Shown here: one piece after another, positions 19,367-27,835 of the stretch | How the letters are laid out: each line of letters opens with the position of its first letter | How positions within the stretch are numbered: the stretch's first letter is position 1 | Source of the DNA: Paraburkholderia ultramafica | Lineage (GTDB): Bacteria > Pseudomonadota > Gammaproteobacteria > Burkholderiales > Burkholderiaceae | Reading direction: 5' to 3' | Length of the DNA: 64,000 nucleotides | Assembly: GCF_902859915.1 (NCBI RefSeq) | Contig: NZ_CADIKK010000002.1 | Span: forward strand, 62,001 to 126,000 | Made by a program: the position numbers and the translations under genes | Notes under the pieces: model-generated | Told to the model about the DNA's origin: nothing | Databases searched by the model: none | The model's input: the letters and a program-made list of their open reading frames with translations, nothing else

Positions 19367-20704
19367 GTGACGACGACATTAGAACAACTGCGGGCCGGAC
19401 AACTGACGGGCACGCGCCAGCTCAAACTGGCGTGCGGCCTCGACGAATTTCCGCGCGAGATTTTCGAGCTCGCCGACACGCTGGAAGTACTCGACCTCTC
19501 GGGCAACGCACTCTCGACGCTGCCCGACGATTTGCCGCGACTGAGCAAACTGCGCATCCTCTTCGCGTCCGATAACCCGTTCACCGAGTTGCCGGAAGTG
19601 CTGGGCGAGTGCTCCCAATTGAGCATGGTCGGCTTCAAGGCGAACCGCATCCGCAAGGTGTCGGGCAAAGCGCTCGCACCGCAATTACGTTGGCTGATCC
19701 TCACCGACAACGAGATCGAAGCGTTGCCCGCGGAGATCGGCGGCTGTACGCAATTGCAGAAGCTGATGCTGGCAGGCAACCGGCTGCGCGCGCTTCCCGA
19801 CGAACTGGCCGCCTGCTCGCGACTCGAACTGCTGCGTCTCGCGGCGAACCAGCTCAGCGGACTGCCGGACTGGTTGCTGCGTTTGCCGCGGCTCTCATGG
19901 CTGGCTTACGCGGGCAATCCGTTCAGCGAGGCGCTGGAGACGGCGGCGCTGAGCGATACGCCGATCGCCGGGATTCGATGGGATGAACTGAAACTCGAAC
20001 AGCAATTGGGCGAGGGGGCTTCCGGCGTCATCTATCGCGCGCAACTACTGGCGGACGGCAACCGCGCGGCGCGCGCGGTCGCTGTCAAGCTGTTCAAAGG
20101 CTCTGTGACCAGCGACGGCTTGCCCGACTGCGAAATGGCCGCTTGCATCCGAGGCGGCGACCATGCGAACCTGATTCCGGTGGCGGGAAAGGTGCAGGAT
20201 CATCCGGCGAACACGCACGGTCTCGTGATGGAACTGATCGACCCGCAATTCGGGAACCTCGCCGGTCCCCCGAGCCTCGCATCGTGCACGCGCGACATCT
20301 ACGCCGCCGACGCGCGCTTCGAAGCGGGTGTCGTCTTGGGCATCGCGTATGGTATTGCAGCGGCGGCGAGTCATTTGCATCAGCGAGGCGTCATGCACGG
20401 CGATCTGTACGCGCACAATATTCTGCATGGCGACGAGGGGCGGGCGCTGTTGGGCGATTTCGGTGCAGCCTCTTTCTATGCCGCTGACGATCGCGATACC
20501 GGCGTTGCGCTTCAGCGCCTGGAAGTGAGGGCGTATGGCTGTCTGCTCGAAGAGTTGATCGACCGCTGCGACGTTCTGGACGCACAGGCGGATATCGCAT
20601 CGAAGCTCATCGCGTTGAAGGACCGTTGCCTGAGCGAAGCGATCGACAGCCGGCCGCTGTTCGATGAAATCGCGGCCCGTTTGCTCGCGCTGAAGGGCGA
20701 TTGA
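19367..20704 (+). CDS. Leucine-rich repeat/protein kinase fusion protein
   Basis: This is a 445-residue cytoplasmic protein with two parts. Residues 15-190 are about seven leucine-rich repeats of 23 residues (LEVLDLSGNALSTLPDDLPRL, LRWLILTDNEIEALPAEIG, LQKLMLAGNRLRALPDEL). Residues 205-440 are a Ser/Thr-type kinase: glycine loop LGEGASGVIYRA, invariant Lys in AVAVKLFKG, catalytic loop HGDLYAHNIL in place of HRDxKxxN, and the metal motif GDFGAASFY. The catalytic Asp, Asn and DFG are all present, so activity is plausible. The start is GTG 19367 without an obvious ribosome-binding site. No signal peptide or membrane anchor is seen. The substrate and ligand are unknown. Confidence 0.88.
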   Translation: MTTTLEQLRAGQLTGTRQLKLACGLDEFPREIFELADTLEVLDLSGNALSTLPDDLPRLSKLRILFASDNPFTELPEVLGECSQLSMVGFKANRIRKVSGKALAPQLRWLILTDNEIEALPAEIGGCTQLQKLMLAGNRLRALPDELAACSRLELLRLAANQLSGLPDWLLRLPRLSWLAYAGNPFSEALETAALSDTPIAGIRWDELKLEQQLGEGASGVIYRAQLLADGNRAARAVAVKLFKGSVTSDGLPDCEMAACIRGGDHANLIPVAGKVQDHPANTHGLVMELIDPQFGNLAGPPSLASCTRDIYAADARFEAGVVLGIAYGIAAAASHLHQRGVMHGDLYAHNILHGDEGRALLGDFGAASFYAADDRDTGVALQRLEVRAYGCLLEELIDRCDVLDAQADIASKLIALKDRCLSEAIDSRPLFDEIAARLLALKGD

Positions 20705-20804
20705 TGAACAGCACGCGTGGACCGAGGCGTTGTCAGCGGCTCGCTGCGCATTCATTTGAACGCAGCACGGTTATTCATCGGCCCGGCCCAGGAGGAGAGA
20801 ACCC

Positions 20805-21026
20805 ATGACGCAGAACATGCGCCGTCGCACGCTGCTTGCCGGCGCGCTGGCCGCCGCCGGACTGAGCGGGGCGACACGTGTCGACGCGCAGGGCGGCAAG
20901 CTGAAGATCGCGCTCGTGCTGAAATCGCTCACCGATCCATATACGGTGGCGATGGCCGACGCCGCGCAGAATTACCAGCAGCATTACGCGTCGCAATTCG
21001 GGTTAACGATTCGGGGAACGGTGACA
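20805..21026 (+). pseudogene. Sugar-ABC periplasmic binding protein, truncated by an IS
   Basis: About 74 codons remain. A Tat-like/Sec signal, MTQNMRRRTLLAGALAAAGL, is followed by the mature start GGKLKIALVLKSLTDPYTVA and NYQQHYASQFGLTIRGT, typical of ribose/galactose-type binding proteins. A full member has about 320-340 residues. The sequence runs into the left inverted repeat of the insertion element at 21027, and reading continues with IS-encoded residues until a stop at 21251. The rest of the gene is not found beyond the element. Confidence 0.8.
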
Positions 21027-22198
21027 ACTGGTTGCGCGTTTCAGTCCTGTGCAAGCCGGGGGTTAGCGGGCGACATCCGCAAACACGCGAAACTGGATGG
21101 ATGGTTGCGGAAATTGATGGGTATTGACATGTCGATGTCTGCATTATCATCAGGAATGCAGATGGAAATGACGTGGCCGTGCATGACGCGATGCGCCATC
21201 GGGCAACAGCATGCACCTGCGATGACACTTAGCAATAATGCCGCAGGTTGATCATCGTATAGGCGAGCGTTTTGAATGCGTAGTGGACCGCACTGAGACG
21301 TTCGAAGCGCAGTAGCAGCCGGCGGAACTTATCTTCCCAGGCAAAGACACGCTCAATGGTCCTGAAGCGCTCCTCGAAGATGGCCGGGTCGAAGCGCAGC
21401 TTCCGACCACGCTTCGGTGTTTTACGGCCACGCGGGTTCTCTGGAATGTTCGGAACCATGCCCCGGTTGAAAATGGCCTTGCGGTTGGCCCGGCAGTCGT
21501 AGACGCCGTCCAGGCTGACGCGCACGCCTTTCAGGTCCATGCCGATGGCGCGCGCCATCTGGCTCAGTCTGGGCAGCGCGTCACACAGCAGGGGCGATTC
21601 GTTGCGGTTGCCCGCAGCGGTGACGAACGGCGCGATGACGTTGCAGTCACGATCGCAGAAGGCCACCACCTTGTCGCCTTTCAGATGTTTATGACCACTG
21701 TAACCGAGATTGTCGCCGCCTTTTTTCGCCGCCGTCGTGCCGTCGCCGTGAATGACCGTCAGATCGAGCAACTGATCCCTATGAAGCTTGCCGACCGAGC
21801 CCGCAAAGATGGCGTCCATGCAACCCGCCGCCTGCCAGCGCCGCATCGCGCGGTAGATGCGGGTGTGGTGAATTTCAGGACGACCCAGGCAATCCTTATC
21901 GATCGGCAGTGCCTTCCACTGGCATCCCATATAAAGCACCTGCAGAACGTAGTTGAATATCCGGTGCAAACTTAGCTGCGGCGGCGGTCCGCGCCGACCG
22001 CGGATCAGGTGGGGCAAGACAAATTCTTCAAACTGCGCAAGGCTCAGTCTCACCGGAATCGCTTGCCAGCGGTGCTTTCCATCCATTCAGGGCATCCATA
22101 AATCTGGACTTTAACCGATCCGGCGCCCAATAGACGATCATCCAGTCCCTGCAAGGCCCGCAGACAAATTCGATCACTAGAAAAAACGCGCAACCAGT
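21027..22198 (-). mobile_element. IS5-like insertion sequence (about 1.17 kb)
   Basis: The element is bounded by 15-bp perfect inverted repeats, ACTGGTTGCGCGTTT at 21027-21041 and its reverse complement at 22184-22198, and encodes one transposase on the minus strand. The length fits the IS5 family (about 0.8-1.4 kb). No target-site duplication could be recognised. The left side cuts a binding-protein gene and the right flank does not continue it, so a deletion next to the element is likely. Confidence 0.8.
21229..22086 (-). CDS. IS5-family transposase
   Basis: This is a 285-residue DDE transposase. It has an N-terminal DUF4096-like part (LSLAQFEEFVLPHLIRGRRG, with QVLYMGCQWKALP), the catalytic core with VIHGDGTTAAKKGGD and VRVSLDGVYDCR, and the C-terminal ERFRTIERVFAWEDKFRRL helix holding the catalytic Glu. 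It ends AYTMINLRHYC, a very common IS5-group ending. The frame is intact, so the element may still move. Confidence 0.9.
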   Translation of the reverse strand: MDGKHRWQAIPVRLSLAQFEEFVLPHLIRGRRGPPPQLSLHRIFNYVLQVLYMGCQWKALPIDKDCLGRPEIHHTRIYRAMRRWQAAGCMDAIFAGSVGKLHRDQLLDLTVIHGDGTTAAKKGGDNLGYSGHKHLKGDKVVAFCDRDCNVIAPFVTAAGNRNESPLLCDALPRLSQMARAIGMDLKGVRVSLDGVYDCRANRKAIFNRGMVPNIPENPRGRKTPKRGRKLRFDPAIFEERFRTIERVFAWEDKFRRLLLRFERLSAVHYAFKTLAYTMINLRHYC

Positions 22199-22418
22199 CG
22201 GTTGAAGGCGGTGACTGAACGCCGCAAGCAGACAGAGCTGTCGAGGGTGATTGAAACGCCGCTGCAACTGGTCACTGCCGCGACTCGTTGAACGCGGGAG
22301 AACGATGGCAGCTCGCCCGCGTTGCAGCGGTTGCGGTAAGCGGCCTGCGGTCGCCCGGCGGGCTGGTCTCGCACCGTGCGCGCTCAGGTGTCCAAGCGTG
22401 CCCAACCGCGCTCGCCGT
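22199..22418. other. Right flank of the IS, no gene seen
   Basis: This 220-bp stretch lies between the IS right repeat and the end of the phosphatase gene. It shows no continuation of the broken binding-protein gene and no other recognisable protein. Confidence 0.4.
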
Positions 22419-23258
22419 TCACGCGCCGGAGCCTGCGGGATACCGCTTCGAGCGGCTTGGCACCGGTTTTTCGCGTGTCGCTCGGCTGAGCAGCATGGGT
22501 ATTTCGTCGAGATGCAGCAGTGTCAGGTCGCCCCCATATACAAGCCCCGTATCGACGTTGATGACGTTTGCACGCACCATCGGCTTGCGCGATGGCGTGT
22601 GTCCGACGACGACGGCCGCCACGCCGTCGATGTGGCCGCCGGGTTCACGCCATCCCGACGCGAGCCGCTGCAACAGTTGCGCGGCGGCGCGCCGCAACGA
22701 GGCCCATCCGGTTGCTTTGCGTGACTTCCAGCGCGAGCGATCCCAGATCACTTTGCGGCGAATCGGCCCGTTACGGTTCTCCTGTTCGAGTGCCCGGACC
22801 ATTTGAGACCAGGATTGCAGCGGCACATTCGCATGCACGATGCCGATCAGGCCAAAGTCCGTTTCGATTTCGATCGCATAGGGCAGCGCTGCCATGTAGC
22901 TCACGATGTCGTTCACCGACTGCGTGTCTTGCGCCATATCGAGCAGCCATTCGCCGCCATTGCAGCGAACCGACGAATCCTTGCCGCCGTGCCGATGCCA
23001 GCGCACGATGATGTCCTCGTGATTTCCACGCACCGATTGAATGCCGTACCGTCGCACAACTTCGAGTACGGACGGCGATTCGAAGCCTCTGTCCACCAGA
23101 TCGCCGACAGCGAAGAGCCTGTCGCGCGACGGGTCGTACTGACGCAACTCCAGTTCGCGTCGAAGTGGAGCGAAACAGCCGTGCAGGTCGCCTACGACGA
23201 AGTCACGGCCGGAGGTGTTCTTTCTATAGCGTCGGACTGGTGAGAATGTCTGCTGCAT
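22419..23258 (-). CDS. PPP-family metallophosphatase (serine/threonine or PrpA type)
   Basis: This is a 279-residue protein with the complete dimetal phosphoesterase signature: GDLHG (23-27), GDLVDRG (52-58), GNHE (78-81), a His in VHANVPL and GHTP near residue 226. Size and spacing fit the bacterial PP1-like enzymes related to phage lambda phosphatase and PrpA/PrpB. These remove phosphate from protein Ser/Thr (and sometimes Tyr) residues with Mn2+. The kinase-domain protein about 2 kb away is a tempting partner, but the IS between them makes a functional link uncertain. Confidence 0.87.
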   Translation of the reverse strand: MQQTFSPVRRYRKNTSGRDFVVGDLHGCFAPLRRELELRQYDPSRDRLFAVGDLVDRGFESPSVLEVVRRYGIQSVRGNHEDIIVRWHRHGGKDSSVRCNGGEWLLDMAQDTQSVNDIVSYMAALPYAIEIETDFGLIGIVHANVPLQSWSQMVRALEQENRNGPIRRKVIWDRSRWKSRKATGWASLRRAAAQLLQRLASGWREPGGHIDGVAAVVVGHTPSRKPMVRANVINVDTGLVYGGDLTLLHLDEIPMLLSRATREKPVPSRSKRYPAGSGA

Positions 23259-23737
23259 GTTGTCACCGCCAGGAGGTTAGCGTGGAAACGACGAAAGGCT
23301 TCTGATTGGTTGGCGCGCGCGTGTGGCGTGTATGCGGTGTTGGCCCGGGAGCCACTCTCGCCGGTTAGTGCCTCGGTGTGGGAGAGCAGTGGCGGCCTTG
23401 CCTCAGCGCTTGCAGCGCGCGTCATTTGATTGTCATGAACTGCACGGGTAACGCGCTTGCCCGGCGATGTTGTGCGCACCTTGCAGTGTCGATCGCCAAT
23501 TGACGGCTAGCAGTGTCGATTTGTAACGAGGTGTGTTGACGAGGATGGGCTTCAGTCGTCCGGTCCGAGGTTTTCGCTGCGCAGCAGCCCGGACAACCGG
23601 GTGCTGGCAGGGCCACGTGACATTGCCGCTCGGGCTGACCCAATAGAGATACTTACTGTCCGTTACAAGTGATGCGCCATTGCACCTCGTCTTTCCACTT
23701 GATGGGGTTTCGGAACCGATGCACTGGACAGAACAAA
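23259..23737. other. Non-coding or degraded region
   Basis: No gene is recognisable in about 480 bp between the phosphatase gene start and the LysE remnant. Short open frames on both strands have no family-like sequence. Given the neighbours, it is probably decayed sequence. Confidence 0.4.
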
Positions 23738-23920
23738 CGTGTTTCGCGAAGCGCGCTCCTGGTCTCGGGAAGCAACCCAAAGACGTTGACTTTTCTCTCC
23801 GCATTTATGCCGCGATTCATTGCGCATGAGCGTGGATTGCCAGAGCAGCTCATCATCATGTATTTGACAGTTGCCGGCATCGTCGCCATCGTGCACACAA
23901 TCTATTCAGTCACTACCGTA
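23738..23920 (+). pseudogene. LysE/RhtB-family amino-acid exporter remnant
   Basis: About 60 codons match the middle of LysE-type exporters. RSALLVSGSNPKTLTFLSAFMPRFI corresponds to the family signature around Asn-Pro-Lys-Thr before the TM4 region, and LIIMYLTVAGIVAIVHTIYS to the next membrane segment. Both ends are missing (full members have about 205 residues). The remnant is in the same open frame as the Nudix gene that follows, with no stop between them. Confidence 0.7.
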
Positions 23921-23989
23921 AAAGTCTCAGATCCATTTCGGACAGGAGAGTCAGGCTACACTCCCGGTTCATCCAAGGTGCCTGACCAA

Positions 23990-24421
23990 ATGACCCGAAT
24001 GCAGAGTGTCGTCGACGTGCATGTTCTGTTCCTGAACGACAAGGACGAGTGTCTTTTCATCCAGAGAGCCAACACCGGACACAGAGACGGTCAGTACTCG
24101 CTGGTCGCAGGTCATCTTGAACCCGGGGAATCCATCGAGGCGTGTGCGATCCGCGAGTCGAAGGAAGAGGCGGGCGTGACGATTGCACCTGGCGCGCTCG
24201 ACTTCACGCTGGTGATGAGGCGTGATTCGGAACAGAACCGCATCAGCTTCTTTCTGTCATGCCGATCGTGGCAAGGCATTCTGACAAATATGGAGCCGCA
24301 CAAATGCTCCGGCTTTGTCTGGGCGAAACTGGACAACCCTCCCGCTCCGACCGTCGATTACGTTGCAAATGCGCTCGAACGCATTCGCGAGGGCGTCCTG
24401 CTTGCCGATTTCAAGGCGTAG
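23990..24421 (+). CDS. Nudix hydrolase
   Basis: This is a 143-residue protein with a complete Nudix box at residues 41-63 (G-x5-E-x7-REVxEExGV pattern: GHLEPGESIEACAIRESKEE then AGV). It hydrolyses a nucleoside diphosphate linked to another group; the exact substrate is open. ATG 23990 is chosen because similarity begins there (MQSVVDVHVLFLNDKDECLF). The frame is open for more than 100 codons upstream, including a LysE remnant, so a longer fusion product could be translated. Confidence 0.82.
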   Translation: MTRMQSVVDVHVLFLNDKDECLFIQRANTGHRDGQYSLVAGHLEPGESIEACAIRESKEEAGVTIAPGALDFTLVMRRDSEQNRISFFLSCRSWQGILTNMEPHKCSGFVWAKLDNPPAPTVDYVANALERIREGVLLADFKA

Positions 24422-24495
24422 GCGCGCTGACTCGGGCATTGAGCTACATGCAGATCGACCACCGCCGCATTCCCATGCAGCGGCGCGGCAAAAGA

Positions 24496-24512
24496 AGGCG
24501 TTTCAAACGCCT
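24496..24512. other. Perfect 17-bp palindrome
   Basis: AGGCGTTT-C-AAACGCCT lies between the Nudix gene and the beta-glucosidase fragment. There is no T-tract. It may be a hairpin at the Nudix mRNA end or an operator; it lies close to the breakpoint of the beta-glucosidase remnant. Confidence 0.4.
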
Positions 24513-24539
24513 CCATGAGTGCTTCTAAACTGACTGGGC

Positions 24540-24800
24540 GCGGAAGTGGCGCAGGTCTACGCGACATTGCCGACGGGGCTCGGCGAGCCGCCCAAGCGCC
24601 TGGTCGGCTGGGCCAAGGTCGCGCTCGCCGCCGGTGCAACGCAAACCGTCAGCGTGACGATTCCGGCGCAACGCTTCGCGACCTGGGATGTGGGCAGTCA
24701 CGCGTGGAAGGTGAACAGCGGCACTTACACGCTGCTCGCGGGCACGTCGTCGCGTGATGTCAATGCGCTGACGGCAAGCGTGAGCTCGAGCGCGCACTGA
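24540..24800 (+). pseudogene. 3' fragment of a GH3 beta-glucosidase gene
   Basis: The 86 codons encode AEVAQVYATLPTGLGEPPKRL, then GWAKVALAAGATQTVSVTI and TYTLLAGTSSRD. This is the C-terminal fibronectin III-like domain of glycoside hydrolase family 3 beta-glucosidases or xylosidases, where EVAQVY and PxKxLxGFxKVxLxxG are very typical. The catalytic domains (about 600 residues) are absent, and a stop lies just upstream in frame, so no functional enzyme can be made. A strong hairpin follows, probably the original terminator. Confidence 0.85.
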
Positions 24801-24821
24801 CGAAGCATCGCGTCTAAGGAA

Positions 24822-24855
24822 CGGGGCTTCGGCGTTGTGCCGCGCCGAAGCCCCG
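24822..24855 (+). terminator. Hairpin after the GH3 fragment
   Basis: A perfect 13-bp GC-rich stem (24822-24834 with 24843-24855) with an 8-nt loop lies 22 bp after the stop of the beta-glucosidase remnant. It lacks a clear U-tract but is very stable. It is likely the original transcript end. Confidence 0.6.
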
Positions 24856-24949
24856 CCGACACGAGCTAGTCTCGCCAGCTCAACGGTCGCGCGGCAAAAG
24901 TAATCTGCACGGATTCACCTCGATTGCAGTCATGAGTTCCTGAAGCAGA

Positions 24950-25183
24950 TCACACTCTCATGGTTGGCCTTTCAGTGCCGGGTGGGAATACACACCACGA
25001 TCCGTCATCGTGTCTGAAGAAAAAAATCGCCAGCAAGCCGGTCGAATGTAACGCTTCGACGCACACATAGCGTCTCTGATTCGCACCCATGCGACTAAAC
25101 CGTGTGACGTGAGCTGGCATCGCCGCAGTGGGCGCCAGCCACTTTTCGACCAGCAAGCGCAGGGACCTTTGACCGGTGTTCAT
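24950..25183 (-). CDS. Small hypothetical protein (77 aa)
   Basis: The 77-residue basic protein contains SLRLLVEKWLAPTAAMPAHV, RRYVCVEAL, and FFFRHDDGSWCVFPPG near the end. It has no signal or membrane segment. ATG 25183 has AAGGAGA about six bases before, which supports expression. I have the impression that similar short proteins are frequent in Burkholderia genomes, but no function is known to me. It stands alone. Confidence 0.55.
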   Translation of the reverse strand: MNTGQRSLRLLVEKWLAPTAAMPAHVTRFSRMGANQRRYVCVEALHSTGLLAIFFFRHDDGSWCVFPPGTERPTMRV

Positions 25184-25505
25184 CGTCGTCTCCTTCGAAC
25201 TCTTTCCTGTCGCGCAATGGCGAGCGCTGTTCTGCTACGAAACCGAGCGCGGAAAAAATCTTGCGGCTCGCCTTCGCCCAGCTAAATGCATGGGTCATGC
25301 CAATCTCGTCGCTGTGATGTCAAGCCGTTGATTTTATGGATGTTTCTGTACGTCTAATGGCGCTTGAACAGGTGCCGGTTGCGCAAAGCGTTCGATTTCC
25401 GGACGGTGCTGTATTTCGGGCATAGAATTCAGACGGAGGTGCGAGCCTGTATGGCGAGTGGGTCGTGAATGATCGCTGATGGGCACAGCCGCACACGGAG
25501 ACAGC
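25184..25505. other. Intergenic region before the first sigma-54 activator gene
   Basis: This 322-bp stretch lies between the 77-aa gene (leftward) and the activator gene (rightward). No GG-N10-GC sigma-54 element was found here, in contrast to the region before the second activator. No other gene is seen. Confidence 0.4.
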
Positions 25506-27533
25506 ATGAAAGAGACAGGCACGCCAATGGACTGGTTTTCCAGTCCGGATCGGGACGCGAGCGTGATGGCGGCGTGGGAGCGTTTGATTCAAGGCGACCA
25601 GCCGCCCCCCGGTGCCCTGCGTGGGGTCGTTGACGATTCCTGGCACCGATGCCTCGATGGCCGGGTGGCCCCCGATGCTGCCGGTGCCCCATTGCCGCTC
25701 GAAGAAGGGGCCCTGTTCGACTTGCGCATCAGGAACGATCGCCTGATGCATGCCAGCGTGCCGCTGATCCAGCAGACACGTGAGTTCCTTTCGCAGACGG
25801 GGACCATTCTGCTGCTCACGGATCCGGACGGCCTGATCCTCGAACTGGCCGGCGACACGCGTATCGTAGAACCGGCCGGCGAGGTCCGGTTGATACCGGG
25901 TTGTAACTGGACCGAGCTCAGTTGTGGCACCAACGCGATCGGCACCGCCCTCGCTTTGCAGCAGCCGGTACAGATCCATGGTTCGGAGCATTTCTGCGCG
26001 GGTATCAAGCAGTGGACGTGTTCTGCCACGGTGATCCGCGATCCGCTCGACGGCACCGTACTCGGCGTACTCGATGTGTCGGGGCTTGCGCAAACCTACA
26101 GCCAGCATAGCCTGCCGTTTATCGTCTCGATGGCCGGGCGGATCGAGAGCCGACTTGGGAAGCTCGCAATGGAGCGCCGGTTGCGCCTGATGGAGCGATG
26201 TATGGCTTACTGCTCCGGTCGTACGGACGGCGTCGTCGTGGTGGACGAGTCGGGACGTCTCGTCAGAGCCAACCCGCAGGCGCCAGCGGCTTTTGCGCGG
26301 CTTGGCGCATCAGGCGCACTGGACAACGCTTTTCCGATCCCCGACATCGCCAGGATTGCAGGCGGGTCCATGTCGCCGCAAGCACCGGCGTGGTTGCGCC
26401 TCGCACGAATTGAACGCGTCACCGAAGGCGCCGACACCCTCGGCTTCATGTTGATTGCGCCGGCTGGCGCTCGGCGCGCCGCTTCGTTGTCCGACGCGAT
26501 GCCGGTCGCCGAGCCCACGCCTCGGGCGGCGTTCTCTCGCATCGTCGGCGCGAGCCCTGCACTGCGCGCGGCAATCCAGAAGGCGCAGCAACTGGCCAAA
26601 GCCTCGGTCCCGGTACTCCTGCTGGGCGAAACCGGCGTCGGCAAGGAGTTGTTCGCGCAAGGCATTCATCAAGCCAGCTCGAGGGCAGACGGCCCCTTCG
26701 TCGCCCTGAACTGCGGTGGCTTGTCCCGCGATTTGTTGAGCAGCGAGCTGTTTGGTTACGCGGAAGGCGCGTTCACCGGCGCACGCAGGTCAGGCATGAC
26801 CGGGAAAATCGAAGCGGCCAATCACGGCACGCTGTTCCTCGACGAGATCGGCGAAATGCCGCTCGACATCCAGCCGCATTTGCTGCGTGTGCTGGAGGAA
26901 GGGGAGCTCTATCGGTTGGGCGAGACCGTGCCTCGCAAGGTCGACTTCCGTTTGATCGCCGCCACGCATCGTGACCTGCGTGCGGATGTCGCTGACGGGA
27001 AATTCCGCATGGATCTGTATTACCGGCTGGCCGTCACCAACATCTCGATACCGCCGCTGCGCGAACGCAAGACGGATTTGCCCGAGATGATCGAGCACTG
27101 GTTGAGCGTCTCGCGCGAGCGGTACGGCGTAACCCATGCCGTCTTCGACGACGTGGCGTATGGATGCCTGCTGAACTACGCCTGGCCAGGTAACGTCCGC
27201 GAGATGCGAAATGCGATCGAGGGTGCGGTACTTATGGCCCGCGACGGAATCATTACCGTCGCCGAGCTGCCACCCGAAATCGGTGCTTTGGCCGTTTCTC
27301 CTGGGGGCGTTCGAGATCCGGCGTCCGCCGGGATGTCTGCGCTTGCGCGCCAGAAGGTCCGCTCGCTGGAAACGGCGGAAGCAGAGTCGATTCGCTTTGC
27401 GATCCAGCAATGCCAGGGCAACCTGACCGAGGCGGCCGCGCAGCTCGGCATAGCAAAAAGCACGCTGTATCAGAAGATCCGGAAGTACGCGTTGGTGCGT
27501 GACCCTGGCGTCACCCGGCGCGTCAGCCGATGA
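25506..27533 (+). CDS. acxR: Sigma-54-dependent activator, AcoR/AcxR type (first copy)
   Basis: This is a 675-residue enhancer-binding protein. The N-terminal part (VMAAWERLI, VVDDSWHRC, CNWTELSCGTNAIGTALAL, HFCAGIKQWTCS) is the GAF-containing sensor of AcoR-like activators, followed by a PAS-like segment. The AAA+ domain has Walker A GETGVGKE (about 374-381), the sigma-54 contact loop GAFTGA (421-426) and Walker B TLFLDEIGE. The C-terminal Fis helix-turn-helix reads GNLTEAAAQLGIAKSTLYQKI. GAF and AAA+ motifs are intact. ATG 25506 has GGAGA upstream. Directly before acxABC, it is the likely activator of that operon, as AcxR is in Xanthobacter. Confidence 0.9.
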   Translation: MKETGTPMDWFSSPDRDASVMAAWERLIQGDQPPPGALRGVVDDSWHRCLDGRVAPDAAGAPLPLEEGALFDLRIRNDRLMHASVPLIQQTREFLSQTGTILLLTDPDGLILELAGDTRIVEPAGEVRLIPGCNWTELSCGTNAIGTALALQQPVQIHGSEHFCAGIKQWTCSATVIRDPLDGTVLGVLDVSGLAQTYSQHSLPFIVSMAGRIESRLGKLAMERRLRLMERCMAYCSGRTDGVVVVDESGRLVRANPQAPAAFARLGASGALDNAFPIPDIARIAGGSMSPQAPAWLRLARIERVTEGADTLGFMLIAPAGARRAASLSDAMPVAEPTPRAAFSRIVGASPALRAAIQKAQQLAKASVPVLLLGETGVGKELFAQGIHQASSRADGPFVALNCGGLSRDLLSSELFGYAEGAFTGARRSGMTGKIEAANHGTLFLDEIGEMPLDIQPHLLRVLEEGELYRLGETVPRKVDFRLIAATHRDLRADVADGKFRMDLYYRLAVTNISIPPLRERKTDLPEMIEHWLSVSRERYGVTHAVFDDVAYGCLLNYAWPGNVREMRNAIEGAVLMARDGIITVAELPPEIGALAVSPGGVRDPASAGMSALARQKVRSLETAEAESIRFAIQQCQGNLTEAAAQLGIAKSTLYQKIRKYALVRDPGVTRRVSR

Positions 27534-27835
27534 CGTTGAATGCGCTCTACTAGTTCTCGCACGTCACGCTTTCCGTCAGCCCTGCGTTCGAATTCCGCTC
27601 TCCAAACGGCCAACCGTTCAGGAACCGGTCGTTGTGCGACAGGTCTCGTCCACCGCGAGCGTGCCGGTAGTTCCCCGCAAAGCCCTTCTATTCAATAGTT
27701 TGCCGACCAGACGCCGATTCGGCAGTCAGTGGCATATCCCTTGCCTTTAGCTCCTCCGAAGCGAATCGCAATCACCGCTTCGCAGCGCGCCTCCCCGTCG
27801 AGGCGATGTTCAATCAAGGAGAGCTGGAGACACTA
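27534..27835. other. acx control region
   Basis: This 302-bp region between the first activator gene and acxA holds the sigma-54 promoter (27730-27745). Upstream of it are the inverted repeat AACGG-CCAA-CCGTT (27605-27618) and a CGTTCGAA half-site (27585-27592) that also occurs in the perfect palindrome before the second activator gene. Either could be an activator-binding site. Confidence 0.5.
27730..27745 (+). promoter_or_regulatory. Sigma-54 promoter of acxABC
   Basis: TGGCATATCCCTTGCC has GG and GC exactly ten bases apart and seven of the eight key positions of the TGGCAC-N5-TTGC consensus. The expected transcription start is near 27756, about 80 bp before the acxA ATG. It fits the flanking sigma-54 activator genes. 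Confidence 0.82.

Noticed and set aside
25320..26108. A 262-codon frame antisense to the first activator gene
   Set aside because: It overlaps the well-supported GAF region and has no motifs of its own.
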